From assembly GCF_001659605.2 (NCBI RefSeq), contig NC_035169.2, positions 7,907,610-7,971,609 of the forward strand: a DNA stretch of 64,000 nt. The letters run 5' to 3'. Positions 1 through 13,171 of this stretch are shown piece by piece (position 1 is the first letter of the stretch; every line of letters starts with the position of its first letter). The notes under the pieces were generated by a model. That model had not been told where the DNA came from, did not search any database, and saw only the letters and a list, made by a program, of their open reading frames with translations. The position numbers and the translations under genes were made by a program. The DNA is from Manihot esculenta (taxonomy: Eukaryota; Streptophyta; Magnoliopsida; Malpighiales; Euphorbiaceae).

Positions 1-1510
1 TTATCTATAATTTAATTTTAATAAATTATATATTTTAAGCTTTATATAAATTTAAAGTCGTTGTTCTATTTATATTTAAATTCAACTTTAAAAAATTTTA
101 TTATATAATTTAAAATAAAATTTATAATAAAAGCTAAAGTTATTAAATATTTTTTTTTAAAATATTATTTCATACTTCACTTAAAAAAATATAATTTAGT
201 AATAATAAATTTATTATTAATGTATATTAATTATTATTGATAAAATTTAGTAGCACTTATTTTATCAAAATAATAAAAATTTATATTTACAAATTGTTAA
301 TATTATTATAATTAATATTAAATAAAAATTAAAATTATTTTAATAATAATTTTAATTATATCAAAACTCTATTATAATTTATAATTTAAATAATTTTATC
401 ATTTAAATCTAAAACTAATAAGTAATGTTAATTAATTGAAATTATTTTATCTATTAGAATAAAATTAATAAAATTATATATATTATTAAAATTACTCGTG
501 ATAATTTAAAATTATTATAATAAAACTAATTTTAGTTAAAAATTAATATAAATTTAATATTTAAGATTAAAAATTTAAAACTATTATTTATATAACTTTT
601 AATTTTATTGATGAGATTATTTTAATTTTATTGATGAATTTAAAATAATATATGAAAGAGATTATTTTAATTTTAAAAATTATATTGATTTTAATATTAT
701 CTAAATATTTAAAAAATTAAATAAAATACTTAAAATAATTATATTATGTTACTTAAATATTCTTGTAATTTTATTAATGAGATTGTTTTGATAAATAATT
801 TTAATTAAAATTCTATGTAGACTAAAATTAATAAAAAACAATAATTTTATTAGATAAATAATTTAAATTTTTTGAAAGAATTAAAAATTTAATTTAAATT
901 TTATTAATTAAATTAATTATAGAATTTACATAAATTTTAATATCTTAATTAATTTTTTTCTGTTTGAATTCTTTAATTATTTTTATTATAATTCAAAATC
1001 TTTAAAAAATAGTTTTAATCGATAAGATTTCATAGAAAATTATCCAAAATATATTATTTTAATATTTAAAAACTTTAAATTGAATATATTGTTTTGTATT
1101 TAAATTTAAAATCTATTTTATTTTTTATTCAAATTTAATGTTATATATATTAAAATTATATTATTAATTGTAAAAGAGTTTATATAAGTTTAACATTGTT
1201 AATCAAATTTTGTAAAATAAATTAATAATTTTTTGATTTTAAATTAATTGAATCTTACCTATAAAGTTATTTAAAAATAAATACTTATAATACTTTTAAA
1301 TTTAGTACTATTTATTGTGAATTAAACTTTCGCAATGTATAAATTGAAAGATAAATTATTTAATTAAATATTAATTTTTTTTATAATTTTATAATTTTAT
1401 AATATAATTAAATGTGTGAAGGGACCACATCCAAATTTATATAATTTTTTTTTTTTATTGATTTACATACCTTACAGTAATAATTATAACTATTCACCAG
1501 TTTCATGTTG

Positions 1511-1653
1511 TCCATGCAAAACTGCTATGGAGTCCATGCAAAACTCAATCACTATATAATGAGACTTCAATGAGGAGAATCCATGCAAAACTGCTATGGA
1601 GTCTTTAAGTTCTCAATTACCTTCTAAACAATTTGATTCTTACCATGCAAAAA
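1511..1653 (+). repeat. Short direct repeats around CCATGCAAAA
   Basis: The decamer CCATGCAAAA occurs four times in about 140 bp (near 1,513, 1,533, 1,581 and 1,643). Two of the copies are extended to a 24-bp repeat ending in CTGCTATGGAGTC. No ORF is associated. This looks like local slippage or duplication in non-coding DNA. Confidence 0.6.
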
Positions 1654-4195
1654 AGAAGTCAAAAAAGAGTAGGGTGTCGATAGGCAAAATTACCTTGAAG
1701 TCTACACCATGCTTTTGCTGCTTCTTTGAGGAATCCTTAATTTTGCCAGTTTGGATTTGTTGATGGAGTTTCAGGTATTATTGTAAAAAAATGCTCGAGC
1801 GAGCGGATAATTTAAGATTATCTTTTTAATGGATATGAATAATAGATTTGATATTCGTTTTCAAAATTGACTTTTTGTACTCAGTTCGTTTTGAGAGCAA
1901 AATTGTCAGATCGGACTGGATAACTCCGCAAACTATCTATTTTAAAAATATTAAAACGATATCATTTTATCCATTAATTTTATTTTTTATAAATAAATAT
2001 TAAGACGTGGATAAAAAAATGGTAAAGAAAGAAAATATATTAATTTTTAAATAATTTTTAAATATTGTTGATTTGGAGGAAGATGATACTGATTAATATT
2101 TTCTTATTTTGTATATTTTTAGTAAATTTATTTTGTTATAAATATGATTTTAATAGATTTTGTTTAGATTTTAGTTTAATTATATGTTAAGTTTTTTTTT
2201 TATTTGAGGGTCTTAAATTATAAAAATTGTTAAAATTACAATTTTTTTATTACTCTTTTATATTAATTTTTGTCGATATGTGATGCATGATAAGTAATTA
2301 TAGTATATAGTTAGATCGGCAGAAAAAAAAAATATATATATATATATAAACCTATTTATTAATTATAGTAATTTTCTTTATTTATTGATTATGATCGATA
2401 TAATATGAAAATTATGTATGCATGAGTTTAATTAGTATTTTTTTTACTCTCAATTCATTTTTTTTAAAAATATAATAGATATATTTGTACCTTTATGCAA
2501 GTCTATTATTGGCAGAATCGAGCCTAACTATTAAAAGTCCATTTTTAAAATGAGTTTTTTTTACTCGATTTATTGTTCACTAAATTTGCGCGGACCAGAC
2601 CAGACAATCCGTTTTGACTATATTAGATATCAAAGTAACGATACTAAAAAAATAAGGAAAGAGCTACTGACTCTTTGTGTGTACTGAGTTAGGGTTGATC
2701 GAGAAGGAGATGAGAAAGAGAGTTTAAAGCAAGCAGAATCAATAGTCAAGTTGCATTATGGGAGGAAACAACGCATAGAGGTTTAAGGTTTGAACAGTAT
2801 AATTGAAAGGTATATATAGGTTATTTGGCCACGGTCTAGTTTCGACCATAAATCGAATCTGTCAACTGATTTTATTTTTTAAATCGCACTAGAATCTTAT
2901 ATTAAAGGTTGGTTAAATTATTTTTTATTAAAATAATAGAGATTAAATTATGAATTTTATTAAGTTTTAAAAATTATATTATAAATTAGAATAATTTATA
3001 ATATAATCTCTAAAATTTAATCGAACAATTTAGCCTCTAAAGTTTCATTATATTAATATAATAGTTATTCTGTTAAAATTTTCTATTAAATTATAACAGT
3101 TTAATTTTTTTAATTTTAATAATTTATAATAATTTAATTTTTATAGTTTTAATCTTTATAATAATTTTTTTTAATTTAAGTTAAAATTCTTCAATGAACT
3201 AAAGTAAATTTAATAAAAGGACTGTATTGTTAAAAATTGAAAATTTATAAACTAAATTACTTACTATTAAAAAAATAAAAGTTAATAAAAAATTTTTTGT
3301 ATATTTTATTGCAATTAAACCTATATTTTTTTACTAATTAAAATTTGACGTTTTAAAATTTATCCAATTATACTCTATTATCGCTAAAAATTAATAAAAT
3401 TATTACGTTATTCGTCAACCTCAGTAAATTTCAAAATCAACAAATTTTAAAATAAAATTATAATAAATTAAAATTTTAGATTATAATTGCAATAAAATTA
3501 ATCCATTTGAAATTAGTACTATATTTGAGAATTAAAAAATAATTTAAAAAATATTATAAAAAAATATTTTATTATTTTTAATATTTTTAATTGAATTATA
3601 TTAAATATTATTTTAAATTATTTTTTAATATGTCATGATTAATATATTTAATAAGATTATTTTCTTAATTATAAATTTAAAATTAATTTTAAATAGTAAG
3701 CATATTAGATAAATTTAAAAAAGATCGATTAATAATAATTTTAGTTAAAATAACATCAAGATAAATTATTATTATAAAATTATTAACAAAAATTTAAAAA
3801 ATCAAATAATAATATAAATAATAATTTTAAATATATTTAATAATAAAAAAGAGTAGCTTGATAATTTTATAAGTTTTCAGCTATATAAGTAACAATGGGA
3901 TGTATTTAGTTAAATACAAAAAAGATAGAATTTAATTACCAAAAACATAAAAGTATAAGGTAAAATTACAATACAGGTAAAATATAGATTTTGTTAGTGA
4001 TTGATTTTAAATTTTGCTGACGTCAAGCGACAATTTTAATAATTTTTTAATGATAAAAATAATGATAAATATAATTAAAATAATTTTAAAAAACTAAATT
4101 TTAATCGATGAAAAAAGAGTATATGGTCTAATTATAATGAAATGAATAGTGGAGACTCTTTTTCATCATTAATTTAAAAAATAAAACTAAATTAT

Positions 4196-4713
4196 ATATT
4201 TTATTAAATTTCAAAAATTATACTATAAATTATTACCTCATAAATCACCCTAAACATAATTTATTGGCCATGTTATTGCGTATGATTGGTCAGAAGGTGC
4301 ATAATTTCTCCATCCTAATGAGACCAAAACCTTGAAACTAACCAAGTAGCTTTACCAATCTGGGAAAGAAGTAAACTGTACGTTTAGGAAATGTTAGTAA
4401 CATTCACCGCTGACCGTTTAATACTTTTTATTTTATTGATGGAAAAGTATAATAATTAATAATTAATTAATATAATAAATATATTTCAATTAATATAATA
4501 GAAAATACGTGTTAAAAGAGTGACTGATACTTATATTTCTCTGGTAGATTTTATTAAATTTCAGAAATTATAATATAAATCACTCCAAACATGACTCTCC
4601 AATTTGTTGTCCATGTCATAGCATATGATGGGTCAGAAGCAGCATAATTTTTCCACCCTAATGAGACCAAAACCCTGAAACTAACAAGCTAGCTGTCCTA
4701 AACTGGTAAAGAA
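4196..4713 (+). repeat. Diverged direct duplication of about 170 bp
   Basis: The segment at about 4,196-4,371 is repeated at about 4,548-4,713. Shared words include the near-identical CCTAATGAGACCAAAACC, a 'CATGT(T/C)AT(T/A)GC' stretch and 'GGTCAGAAG'. The copies are clearly diverged and about 180 bp apart. Nothing in either copy looks coding. It is either a local tandem duplication or two copies of an unrecognised small element. Confidence 0.6.
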
Positions 4714-5191
4714 GAGGCCACCCACATGGCAAGCATGGATGAGACATGCATGAGTCTTAGTAGCAGAAAATTCACATCACTCATATCAACTTCTCTTAAA
4801 TAATGGCATAAAGCATTCCATTTCAGCAACTGGAAAGTGAAAATGACCTTAGCCTTTCAGACACAACACAAGAGTGAAGAACAGGTCCCCCCATTATGAT
4901 GTTTGCCAAGTGCTGTGATTTCCTTTTGGGTCAGGCATTTGCATTGGCCACTGAGAGTGGATTATATTGGAATCAATTTCATATTCACAAGGCCCACAAG
5001 CTTTATTAATTCTTGTATTTCTAGAGTTTCCTAGTAATTTCCTACTTCAAAATTTTAATTGGTAATATAAAATTTTATTAAATTTTAGATCCATCATCCA
5101 TGTTAGGAGTAACTTGCCATGGTGGAGAAAGACAGAAGAGGGTGAAGGAGATAATAGAAGGATGGGAAGGATAGATATGAGACAGTGAAGA

Positions 5192-5613
5192 GTTGGATGA
5201 GTATTCAATCGGTTCGGTTTAAAATTAAATCAAAATTTTAGTATTTATAAAAATTAAATCGAATTAGTTTTGATTATAAATTAAATCAAATTAAATCGAA
5301 TTAAATCAGTTTGATTAATTTAAATTTTTAATAAATTTTTTTATTTTTTAATTTTTAATAAATTTTTTATTTTTTTACTTTATTTTTAATATTTTAAAAT
5401 TTAGTTGAAATATTTTAACCTCAATATGATATAATTATTTTAAATTATTGAAAATAATATATTATTATCACTAATCGATTTGATTTGATTTTTTTAATTT
5501 TTTTTAATTAAAATTAAATTAAATTGAAATAGTCAAAATTTTTAAAATTAAAAATCAAATCGAATCGAAATAAATAAAAAAGCGAATCGAAATTTTAAAT
5601 TAATTCGATTTGA
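5192..5613 (-). mobile_element. Truncated copy of a hAT-type MITE
   Basis: This copy shares the family's internal sequence (GGTTCGGTTT-type blocks, an AT-rich core, then ATCGAATCGAAAT-type blocks) with the well-delimited copies at 6,700-7,162, 12,751-13,163 and 43,923-44,328. Its left end matches the family terminus in reverse orientation, but the other terminus appears to be missing. No clear 8-bp target duplication is visible. It is non-autonomous and has no coding capacity. Confidence 0.6.
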
Positions 5614-6699
5614 AAGGTAATAGAGAAAAGAGAGAAATGGGTATTTAAAAAAAAAAAAAAACTCCCTTTTAAAAATTTAGCTAAATGCCATATACCCTCA
5701 TATTAATATCATTTTTTATTCATTTAATATTATTTAATGTTTAAATATGTTATTTTAATAATTTTAAGCTATAAATTTGAATTTTATTATTTATATATAA
5801 CTCAAAATTTAAATTTTTATTAATAGTAATTATCAACCACTTGTAAATTTAAATATACAAAATTTATATTTTATTAACTTTAAACTAATTTAAATAATAA
5901 AATCATTATTTAATTTAAAATTTAAGTTCAATTATATACTTGCAAAAGATTATATATTATATATTTATAATTAAAATTTTTAGATGCTAAATTTGTAAAA
6001 ATTCAATAAATTATTGTTGTAATAATAAGTAATTTAATTCTCCTAAATTTATAACTAATTAGATTAATAATTAATTTATAAAAATTCCACAAACATACTT
6101 CAGTTTTAAAATCTTTTAATCACTTTTACAACATTAAATTTGTAATTTTTCAATTAGTTTTAGAAGTCAAATTTAAATTTCTTTTGTCGAAAACTTTAAC
6201 TATGGCCAAGTAGTATAAATAGCAAATTGTGTTTATCGTTATTTGATAGTAAAATAAAAATTAATTAAAATTCACTATTATAAAATATTATAGCTAAAAA
6301 ATTTTAAAAATATATAAAAAGTTTCAAGTAGGTTATGATTTTAGTTTTATAGAGAATATGTGAAGTTGCAAACCCTTAAATTTCTTTTTATATAACACTT
6401 CCAATTATGCTTATTTATAAATTTTAAAATAAATAATAGTTATGTAAATAAAGAAAAAAATATTTATAATTTAAAAAATAGAGTAAATTACATTTTACGT
6501 TTTAAATTTTAACATAATTAATAAATCAATCCTTTTATTTTTAAAATCAAATATTTAAACTCTTTTTATTCTGTCAAAGAGATTTTTCCGTTCTAAAATA
6601 TAATAAAAAAGGAGAAACAACTATTTTTAATTTCAAAAACACTTTTTAAGAAAACTTCACTCTCTTCTTCCTTTTCTATTTACTTTTCTCCCCATTATT
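5614..6699. other. AT-rich intergenic DNA
   Basis: No gene is visible. The stretch at about 6,476-6,600 resembles one arm of the inverted-repeat element at 57,940-58,735, so it may be a fragment of that family. Confidence 0.5.
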
Positions 6700-7162
6700 T
6701 AGGGGTAAGCAGTATTCGATTCAAATAAAAAAACTGATCGAATCGAATCGATTTAAAAATTTAATTTGATTTTTTATACATTTCGGTTCGATTCAATTTT
6801 TAATTTCAGAAATTTCGATTATTTCGGTTCGGTTTGATTTTGATAAAAAAAACTAAAAAAATCGAACCGAACCGATTAGTAATAATAATATGTTTTTTCA
6901 ATAATATAGAGAAACTAAATCATATTAAGATTAAAATATTTTAATTAAAATTTAAAATATTAAAAATAAAGTGTAAAAAATAAAAAAATTATTAAAAATT
7001 AAAACCGATCAAACCAAATCGAACCGAATCAGACTGGTTCGGTTCGATTCAATTTCTGACCAAAATCAATTCGATTCGGTTTTTATAAACACTAAAATTT
7101 TAATTTTCGGTTTATTCAGTTCGATTCGATTTTAAACTGAACCGACCGAATGCTCACCCCTA
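6700..7162 (+). mobile_element. hAT-type MITE with 8-bp target duplication
   Basis: A 463-bp element. It starts TAGGGGTAAGC and ends GCTCACCCCTA, which are imperfect terminal inverted repeats. It is flanked by CCATTATT (6,692-6,699) and CCATTATC (7,163-7,170), an 8-bp target-site duplication with one mismatch. An 8-bp duplication together with TAGGG-type termini is characteristic of the hAT superfamily. The inside is non-coding and rich in inverted CGGTTCGGTT / AACCGAACCG blocks that could fold. It presumably moved with a transposase supplied in trans. Confidence 0.85.
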
Positions 7163-7170
7163 CCATTATC

Positions 7171-7973
7171 TATTGAATTCTTTTATTACAAAATTTTGAG
7201 AAATATTTCTTAAAAAATAGAAAATTTTAAACCAAACAAGGCCTTATTTATTTATTTTTATGTTATGTTTGGGAAGAATGTGAGGCTAAAGACTAAAGAC
7301 GGTCATAATCGGATATTTTTTAATACTCATATCGATCTCAGATATTTTTTAGTACCCAATATTGATCACACCTTAATAAAATTGATTTGAATAATGTATA
7401 ATTGGATTTAGGACCCATTCAGATATGCATACCTTTTTACTTTTTTGAGACAGATAATAGCTAGCTTGTTGCATTTGCACATTTTGTACTAGTTTTTTCA
7501 ATTAAAACATGAAAAATAATTTCGACATTTGCAATTTCCTCACTGGGAAAAACAGAGTAAAAGTACTACAGAGAATGCAATTAAATTGAGTAAGGCCAAA
7601 TGCACGATTACCTCATCTAAAGCTCAAATGAGAACCCAACTACCCCAAGTCAGCAATAATGGCAGAATGCAATAATTTCTTAAGACAACATACCAATTTG
7701 ATGGATTGAAGAATTGAGATTTTTGAATGAAATAGGAATCTAAGAAATAATAATCAAACAAGAAGTTTGCATTTATCATTGTTCTCTATCTACATCACCA
7801 ATGGCAATATCACAACTGAAAATCCAAAGCCTACATGAGAGCTCTTGAAAGTTTAGATTGCACACTACAGCATATTTGACATTAAAATTCAGAAACGGAA
7901 ACAACAGAACAATGCTATCTAAGCCAACAGAAAGAACAACCGATAAAGAAAGGCAGCGAAAAAAACACCTCTT
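7171..7973. other. Intergenic DNA and probable 3' UTR of the TMK-like kinase gene
   Basis: No separate gene is visible. The last ~200 bases next to the stop codon at 7,974 are less AT-biased and probably carry the 3' untranslated region of the minus-strand kinase gene. The polyadenylation site cannot be fixed by eye. Confidence 0.5.
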
Positions 7974-10900
7974 TTACCGACCATCTGCAGAAGTGAAAGA
8001 CTCAGCAAAGCCTGTTGGCCTTGCTGGGATACTACTCTTGCTGTCTTCTAAGTCCACATAACTGAAATCTTTCCCTTCAGCTTCTTGCCAGCCTTTCACC
8101 ATCTGGTTAAGTGGAAGGCTATAATCAATACCACAATATTCTTCTGTATCATCATCCAATGGTTTCCATTTATCGACAAGAGGGGCTAGTACATTCACTG
8201 CATAGCTCATATCCGGCCTTTGATTAGGCTCTCTTGCTGTGCAGTGCCCAGCAAGTTCGGCAATGGTGGAAATACTCTCAAATGTTTCATCTTTGACATC
8301 AAGGGCAGGATCAATGGCAGCCCTGAGTTTCTCTTTATCTGATTTGATATGCCAGAACCATGCAGCTAAGTACTGACTTTCCTCTGGTCTGTCCTCATCG
8401 AGCGCCATCAACCCAGTCAACAGCTCCATTAACACTACCCCGAAACTGAAGACATCAGCCTTGGTTGTGATTTTTCCCGTCACTACGAAGATCAAATTGA
8501 CAAATTCAGTGTCATTAGGATAATGTCATTGTTCAAGTACAATAAGGAAGTTCATGTTTAAACTAAACTTTGCAGAAAAGAATCACATTCTGAATAAAGA
8601 AACCTTTTTCAGTTAATGGGTTAGGTGAATTCTTCCAACAAATGTCATTTTCTATTAACTTGAGCATAATATTTTCACAGCATTGATTCTTGAGATTACA
8701 TCTCCATTTCCTTTTTTAGTTCTTCTGAACTACCACAAATTTAAGATATGATTTATGGATGATTTTGAATAAGAAAGCAAATTTCCTTTTACTTCAATCC
8801 CAAAATCATGACTTCAACTAGAATAATTCTCATGAAGCAGTACGCTTATCACTTTTTATACTTGATCCCCATAAACTAGCATGCATTCACCTATATTGAT
8901 AATCATCATTTAGCCCAGCATCAAAAGTCACTAGAGATTTCAGGGAGAGAGAGTTTTCTTACACACCTTGTTCAATTCAATTCATTTATTTTCTATCAAA
9001 TTTCTTATTTGGAATGGAAAACTTATTTGTTTTCTAACTTACAAAATTTTCATTTTTGAAAAAAATGAAATCATGAATGATTTTGTTAGAATCCATTTGA
9101 ATTCTTTTCTTGCAAAATGAATCATGCCAAACAAGGGGAAAGTTTAGATCACTTAAAGCTATTACATTTTAAAAGCAGCAGATTCAGAGAATGAAGAATA
9201 GTATCCTTACCGGCATATTCTGGAGCCAAGTATCCAAAAGTTCCAGCAAGCCTGGTCACTACAGATTTCTCCCCATCAGGAGCAAGTTTCACCAATCCAA
9301 AATCTGAAACTTTTGCCCTGAAATCATCACCAAGTAAGATATTTGATGATTTAAGATCTCTGTGAATGAAACTTCTGTGAGCTAGATTGTGAAGATATTC
9401 CATTCCTCTAGCAACATCCAAAGCAATATTTAGCCTCCTTTTCCAAGAAAGGGGCTCCAATTTCAAGCTCTTCCAATGGAAGAGATGCTTACTGAGAGCT
9501 CCTTGAGGCATATACTCATAAACAAGGATTCTCTCATTGCCTGCAATTGAATAACCCAAGAGTGATACTAAATTACGATGTCGAACCTTTGAAAGAACAG
9601 CAATCTCAGCCTGGAATTCATCCAAGGCTTTGCTGCTAATCACACCAGATTCCATTCTTTTTACTGCTATTTTTGTCCCATCATCCAATTCCCCTTTATA
9701 AACCACTCCAAAGCCACCTCGGCCAAGCTCATTCTCCGGGCAAAAGTTCTTTGTCACGTTTCGAAGAACTTGAATTGATATGACTAGATTTCCTGCTTCA
9801 ATGACATGAGACTCACCAATACCACTACTATCTCTGCTTGCAGAACCACTCCCTGTAATTGTTGAAGTGCTTCCATTGGTGTTATTGGCAACAACAATCT
9901 TCAACGTGTTGTCAGAATCAGATGGATCTCTTGGGTGAATGACTAGAGAACTTGAAGCCTGGAACCTGTCTTTTCTCTTCTTAGAATAGTAAATGGATAG
10001 AGGAATGATCAAAACAGCAACAAATGCAACACTTGCAACAGGAGCAACAATGGCAACAAATGTAGACCTCTTGCTTTTCTGTTTTGCTGATTCTACAGAA
10101 TCACCAGGATTAGAATTTGTGCCTTTGGTTTGTGATGGAGACTTAGGTGAATCAAAACTCCCAGAAGAAGGATTTTTATTAGGGGATTGATCTGGCTTAC
10201 CACCTGTTAATAGAGGATTCCCATCAATGACTACATCAACAGTAGTAGGGAATCTTGGAAATGGAGGTGAAATGTTGTTGCTACTGAGATCCAAAGTTTT
10301 CAAAGAGGTCAAGGCAGTCCAGTTAGCTGGAACAGGACCGCTAAGACTGTTGCCCCCAAGATTGATATGCTGAAGAGAATCTAGTTTTGCAACTGAAGGA
10401 CTCAAGGTACCACTAAGATTATATTTAGGCAAAGAAATGGAATAAACCTTATTGGAATTACAAGTCACCCCAAGCCATGATGAACATGGATCATTGCCAA
10501 TCCATGAAGAAACAAGCCTAGGAGGATAATTCAATCCATCAAGAAACTCTAACAGTGCCATAACTTCTGGGGCACAAGGAACCCCTGGAGTTGACAGACA
10601 AAAGGAATTTGAACTGCAAGACACCTTAGCTGCTTTAAACATTGGAGTTGGACCCATTAACTGATTATTGTTCAAATCTAAATGCTGTAATGGCATGTTT
10701 TTCAAGTTATCAGGAACTAATCCAACAAGTCTATTAGTATTGAGATTGAGATCCTTCAAAAGAGTCAAATTACCAATGCTCTCTGGAATTTTACCTGTGA
10801 ATTGATTCCCATGAAGCCACAGAACAGTTACAGATTCCATAGTTGCTACCACATCAATTGTACCACTCAAGCCACCACCTTTTTGATCATTTAGCCATAG

Positions 10901-11575
10901 ATTCTGGAGAGACATGCCACCTTTAAAGCTTGGTGGAAGTTCTCCTGATAAACTATTGCCTGAGAGTTTCAGATTCTGCAGAGATAACAAGCTTCCCAGA
11001 AAATCAGGAAGTGGACCAGCCAAATTGCAATTTATACAAGAAAGATTGGTCAGTTGTGAAGAACCTTGCAAATCTTTCGGGAACATCCACCCTGTAGTGG
11101 CATTTAAAGGGTTGTTATCCAATGCCAAGATTTGCAAGCTCTCTAAACCTACGAAGAAATCAGATGGGATAGCATCGAACTGATTGTAATCCAAATAAGC
11201 ATACTGTAGTTTCGATAACCTACTGAAGGATGGTAAAGGTCCAGTAAATTGGTTCCTCTGAAGGCCTAAGTTTTCAAGCATGATGAGCTGGTTGAGATTC
11301 TGAGGCAAAGTGCCTTTCAAACTCATATTTTGAACCTGAATCTGAGAAACCCTCGAATTGACACAGTGAACATGGTTCCAAGATTGGCCACATGGGTCAT
11401 TACCATTAGCAGGCCACTCCAAGAGTTCTGGATTCTCTAACCCATCTCTGAATGCTTTGAGAATAGTCCAGTCATTGGGATCTGTATCACTATAAACCAC
11501 AGAAACAAGACAATACAGTGCTAAAACAAGCTTTATGGGGCTGTTTCTCATGGTAGCAGATCTGCAGAGTTGCAT
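7974..11575 (-). CDS. TMK-type LRR receptor-like kinase
   Basis: Two exons on the minus strand: 11,575-9,211 and 8,482-7,974. The 728-bp intron has GT (GTAAGG) and AG ends. It splits the kinase domain just after the LAPEYA motif, with phases matching. The predicted protein is 957 aa, or 949 aa if the second Met (11,551) starts; that one directly precedes a good signal peptide. Order: signal peptide; LRR N-terminal cap; LRR block; a second cysteine-paired cap near residues 335-372; more LRRs; one membrane span near 506-530; kinase with glycine loop GRGGFGVVYKG (618-628), Lys639, HRD 738-740 and DFG 758-760. Two LRR blocks split by a non-LRR island are the TMK hallmark. TMKs act at the plasma membrane in auxin and growth signalling. 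All catalytic residues are present, so it should be an active kinase. The exact TMK paralogue is not assignable by eye. Confidence 0.95.
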
Positions 11576-12750
11576 TTTGCTTCATCAACAACCATAGCAA
11601 GAAAGAGAAGAAGAGCTTCGTTTTAGCATCACTGGCTTGTTCTTGAAATACCCATTTCAAATCTTGCATGGAAGTGGCCAAAAACAAAGTAAAAAACTCA
11701 AAATTTAGCCTGCATGGAAGAGTGATTCCTTGACAGTGGTGACCAACGAGAGAGAGGGACAGAGATTGAAGCTTCAAAGGCAAAGAGAAAGCAATAAAGT
11801 TGGGATCTTTGAAGAATGAAGATAAGCACAGAATTGAAGAAGAGGAAGAAAATGTAGGAAATTGAAAAAAATTCAAAAGAGTTAGGAATGGAAAATGATC
11901 CGTACTTAGATATAATTCTGGAAAGTATTTTGACACACATGGCACTCAACAGAAGAGAGAACTGGAACATCATCAGATGCCCATAAAGGGTATTTTCGTC
12001 TTTCAGACATTGTAAGAAGAGCTGAAGCTAAAGCCTAGGAGTGATTTTACACATGGAGATGGAGATTATTAATTAGTTTTCTGATGAAGACTTGGATGTT
12101 AACGACAATACGCAAGTGTTAATTATTTTATACATTCATCTTGTGGTGATTATTCTCTTATAGTTCGTAAGAATTGCGCTGGACTTTGACACCTCTAACG
12201 AGTTGGTGCCTCTAGGCTTTCGTGACTAAATTTTGTCTCATCCAAAATTTTTTTTATTAAAAAAATTATTATTTAATTTTTAAAATTAAATATATTAAAA
12301 TATTTTTAGTGGCTAAATCCAAAATTTGGAGTGTGTATTATATTACTATAAAATAGATTTATGTCATACTCAGATTTTATTTATTACTATAACATAGATT
12401 TAAAACAATAATGGTAAAATATTATATTTTTATAAAATAATTTTATTTTTTCAAATATATTGATAATTTAAGATATTTTAATTGAGATTGAAAATTATAA
12501 AAAAAATAAAGCTATTAATAATGATTTCAATAAAAAAAGTTATTAATAATTAAAAAAATTGGAAAAGTTAATGTCTAAGTGTTTTTGTGATAACGGATAT
12601 AGATAAGATTGTGTCCTATAAAGTAAAAGAAACGTAGATAAGGTACCAATGGCAGTATCGTAAGTAGCTGGTAGAAAGGGATGCGACCACGTGTCACGCG
12701 ACCGAGTGGTGGACGGACGCTGACCCCGCACTACAGCCTCACAATATATC
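11576..12750. other. Probable 5' UTR/promoter of the TMK-like gene, then intergenic
   Basis: The first ~400 bases upstream of the kinase start (11,576-11,975) are relatively GC-balanced and pyrimidine-rich on the minus strand, as expected for a plant 5' leader. Short minus-strand frames there are unlikely to be genes. Beyond about 12,050 the DNA becomes AT-rich with no recognisable feature up to the MITE at 12,751. Confidence 0.5.
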
Positions 12751-13163
12751 TAGCGGGAACCGAATTCGGTTCAAATAAAAAAATTAATTAAATTAAATTA
12801 ATTTAAAATTTTAATTTGATTTTGAATTTTTAATTTTAAAAATTTTAATTATTTCAATTCGATTCGATTTTAATAAAAAAAATTAAAAAAATCGAATTAA
12901 ACCGATTGGTGATAATAATATATTTTTTTTAATAATAATGAGAAATTAAATTATATTAAAATTAAAATATTTTAATTAAATTTTAAAATATTAAAAATAA
13001 AGTGTAAAAAATAAAAAATTATTAAAAATTGAAACTGATCAAATCGAATCGAACCGAATCAGACTGATTCGGTTCGATTTCTGATCAAAATCAATTCGAT
13101 TCGATTTTCATAAACACCAAAATTTTAATTTTCGATTTATTCCCGACCAAATACATACCCCTA
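12751..13163 (+). mobile_element. hAT-type MITE with perfect 8-bp target duplication
   Basis: A 413-bp member of the same family as 6,700-7,162. It begins TAGCGGGAACCG and ends ATACATACCCCTA. Perfect AATATATC duplications lie at 12,743-12,750 and 13,164-13,171. Non-coding, with the same internal order of ATCGAAT blocks and AT-rich core. Confidence 0.88.
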
Positions 13164-13171
13164 AATATATC

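Larger units (their letters stand above)
1..5191. other. AT-rich intergenic DNA, no gene seen
   Basis: Very AT-rich sequence with frequent stops in all frames, homopolymer runs and a short (AT)n tract near 2,330-2,348. I see no coding region, tRNA or other RNA gene. Two local repeats in it are listed separately (1,511-1,653 and 4,196-4,713). Parts near 2,900-3,100 resemble the degenerate AT-rich repeats near 56,930-57,240, probably decayed small transposons. Confidence 0.7.

Noticed and set aside
11490..11975. Minus-strand frames upstream of the TMK-like start
   Set aside because: They lie in the probable 5' leader; no domain, and they overlap the true start in other frames.
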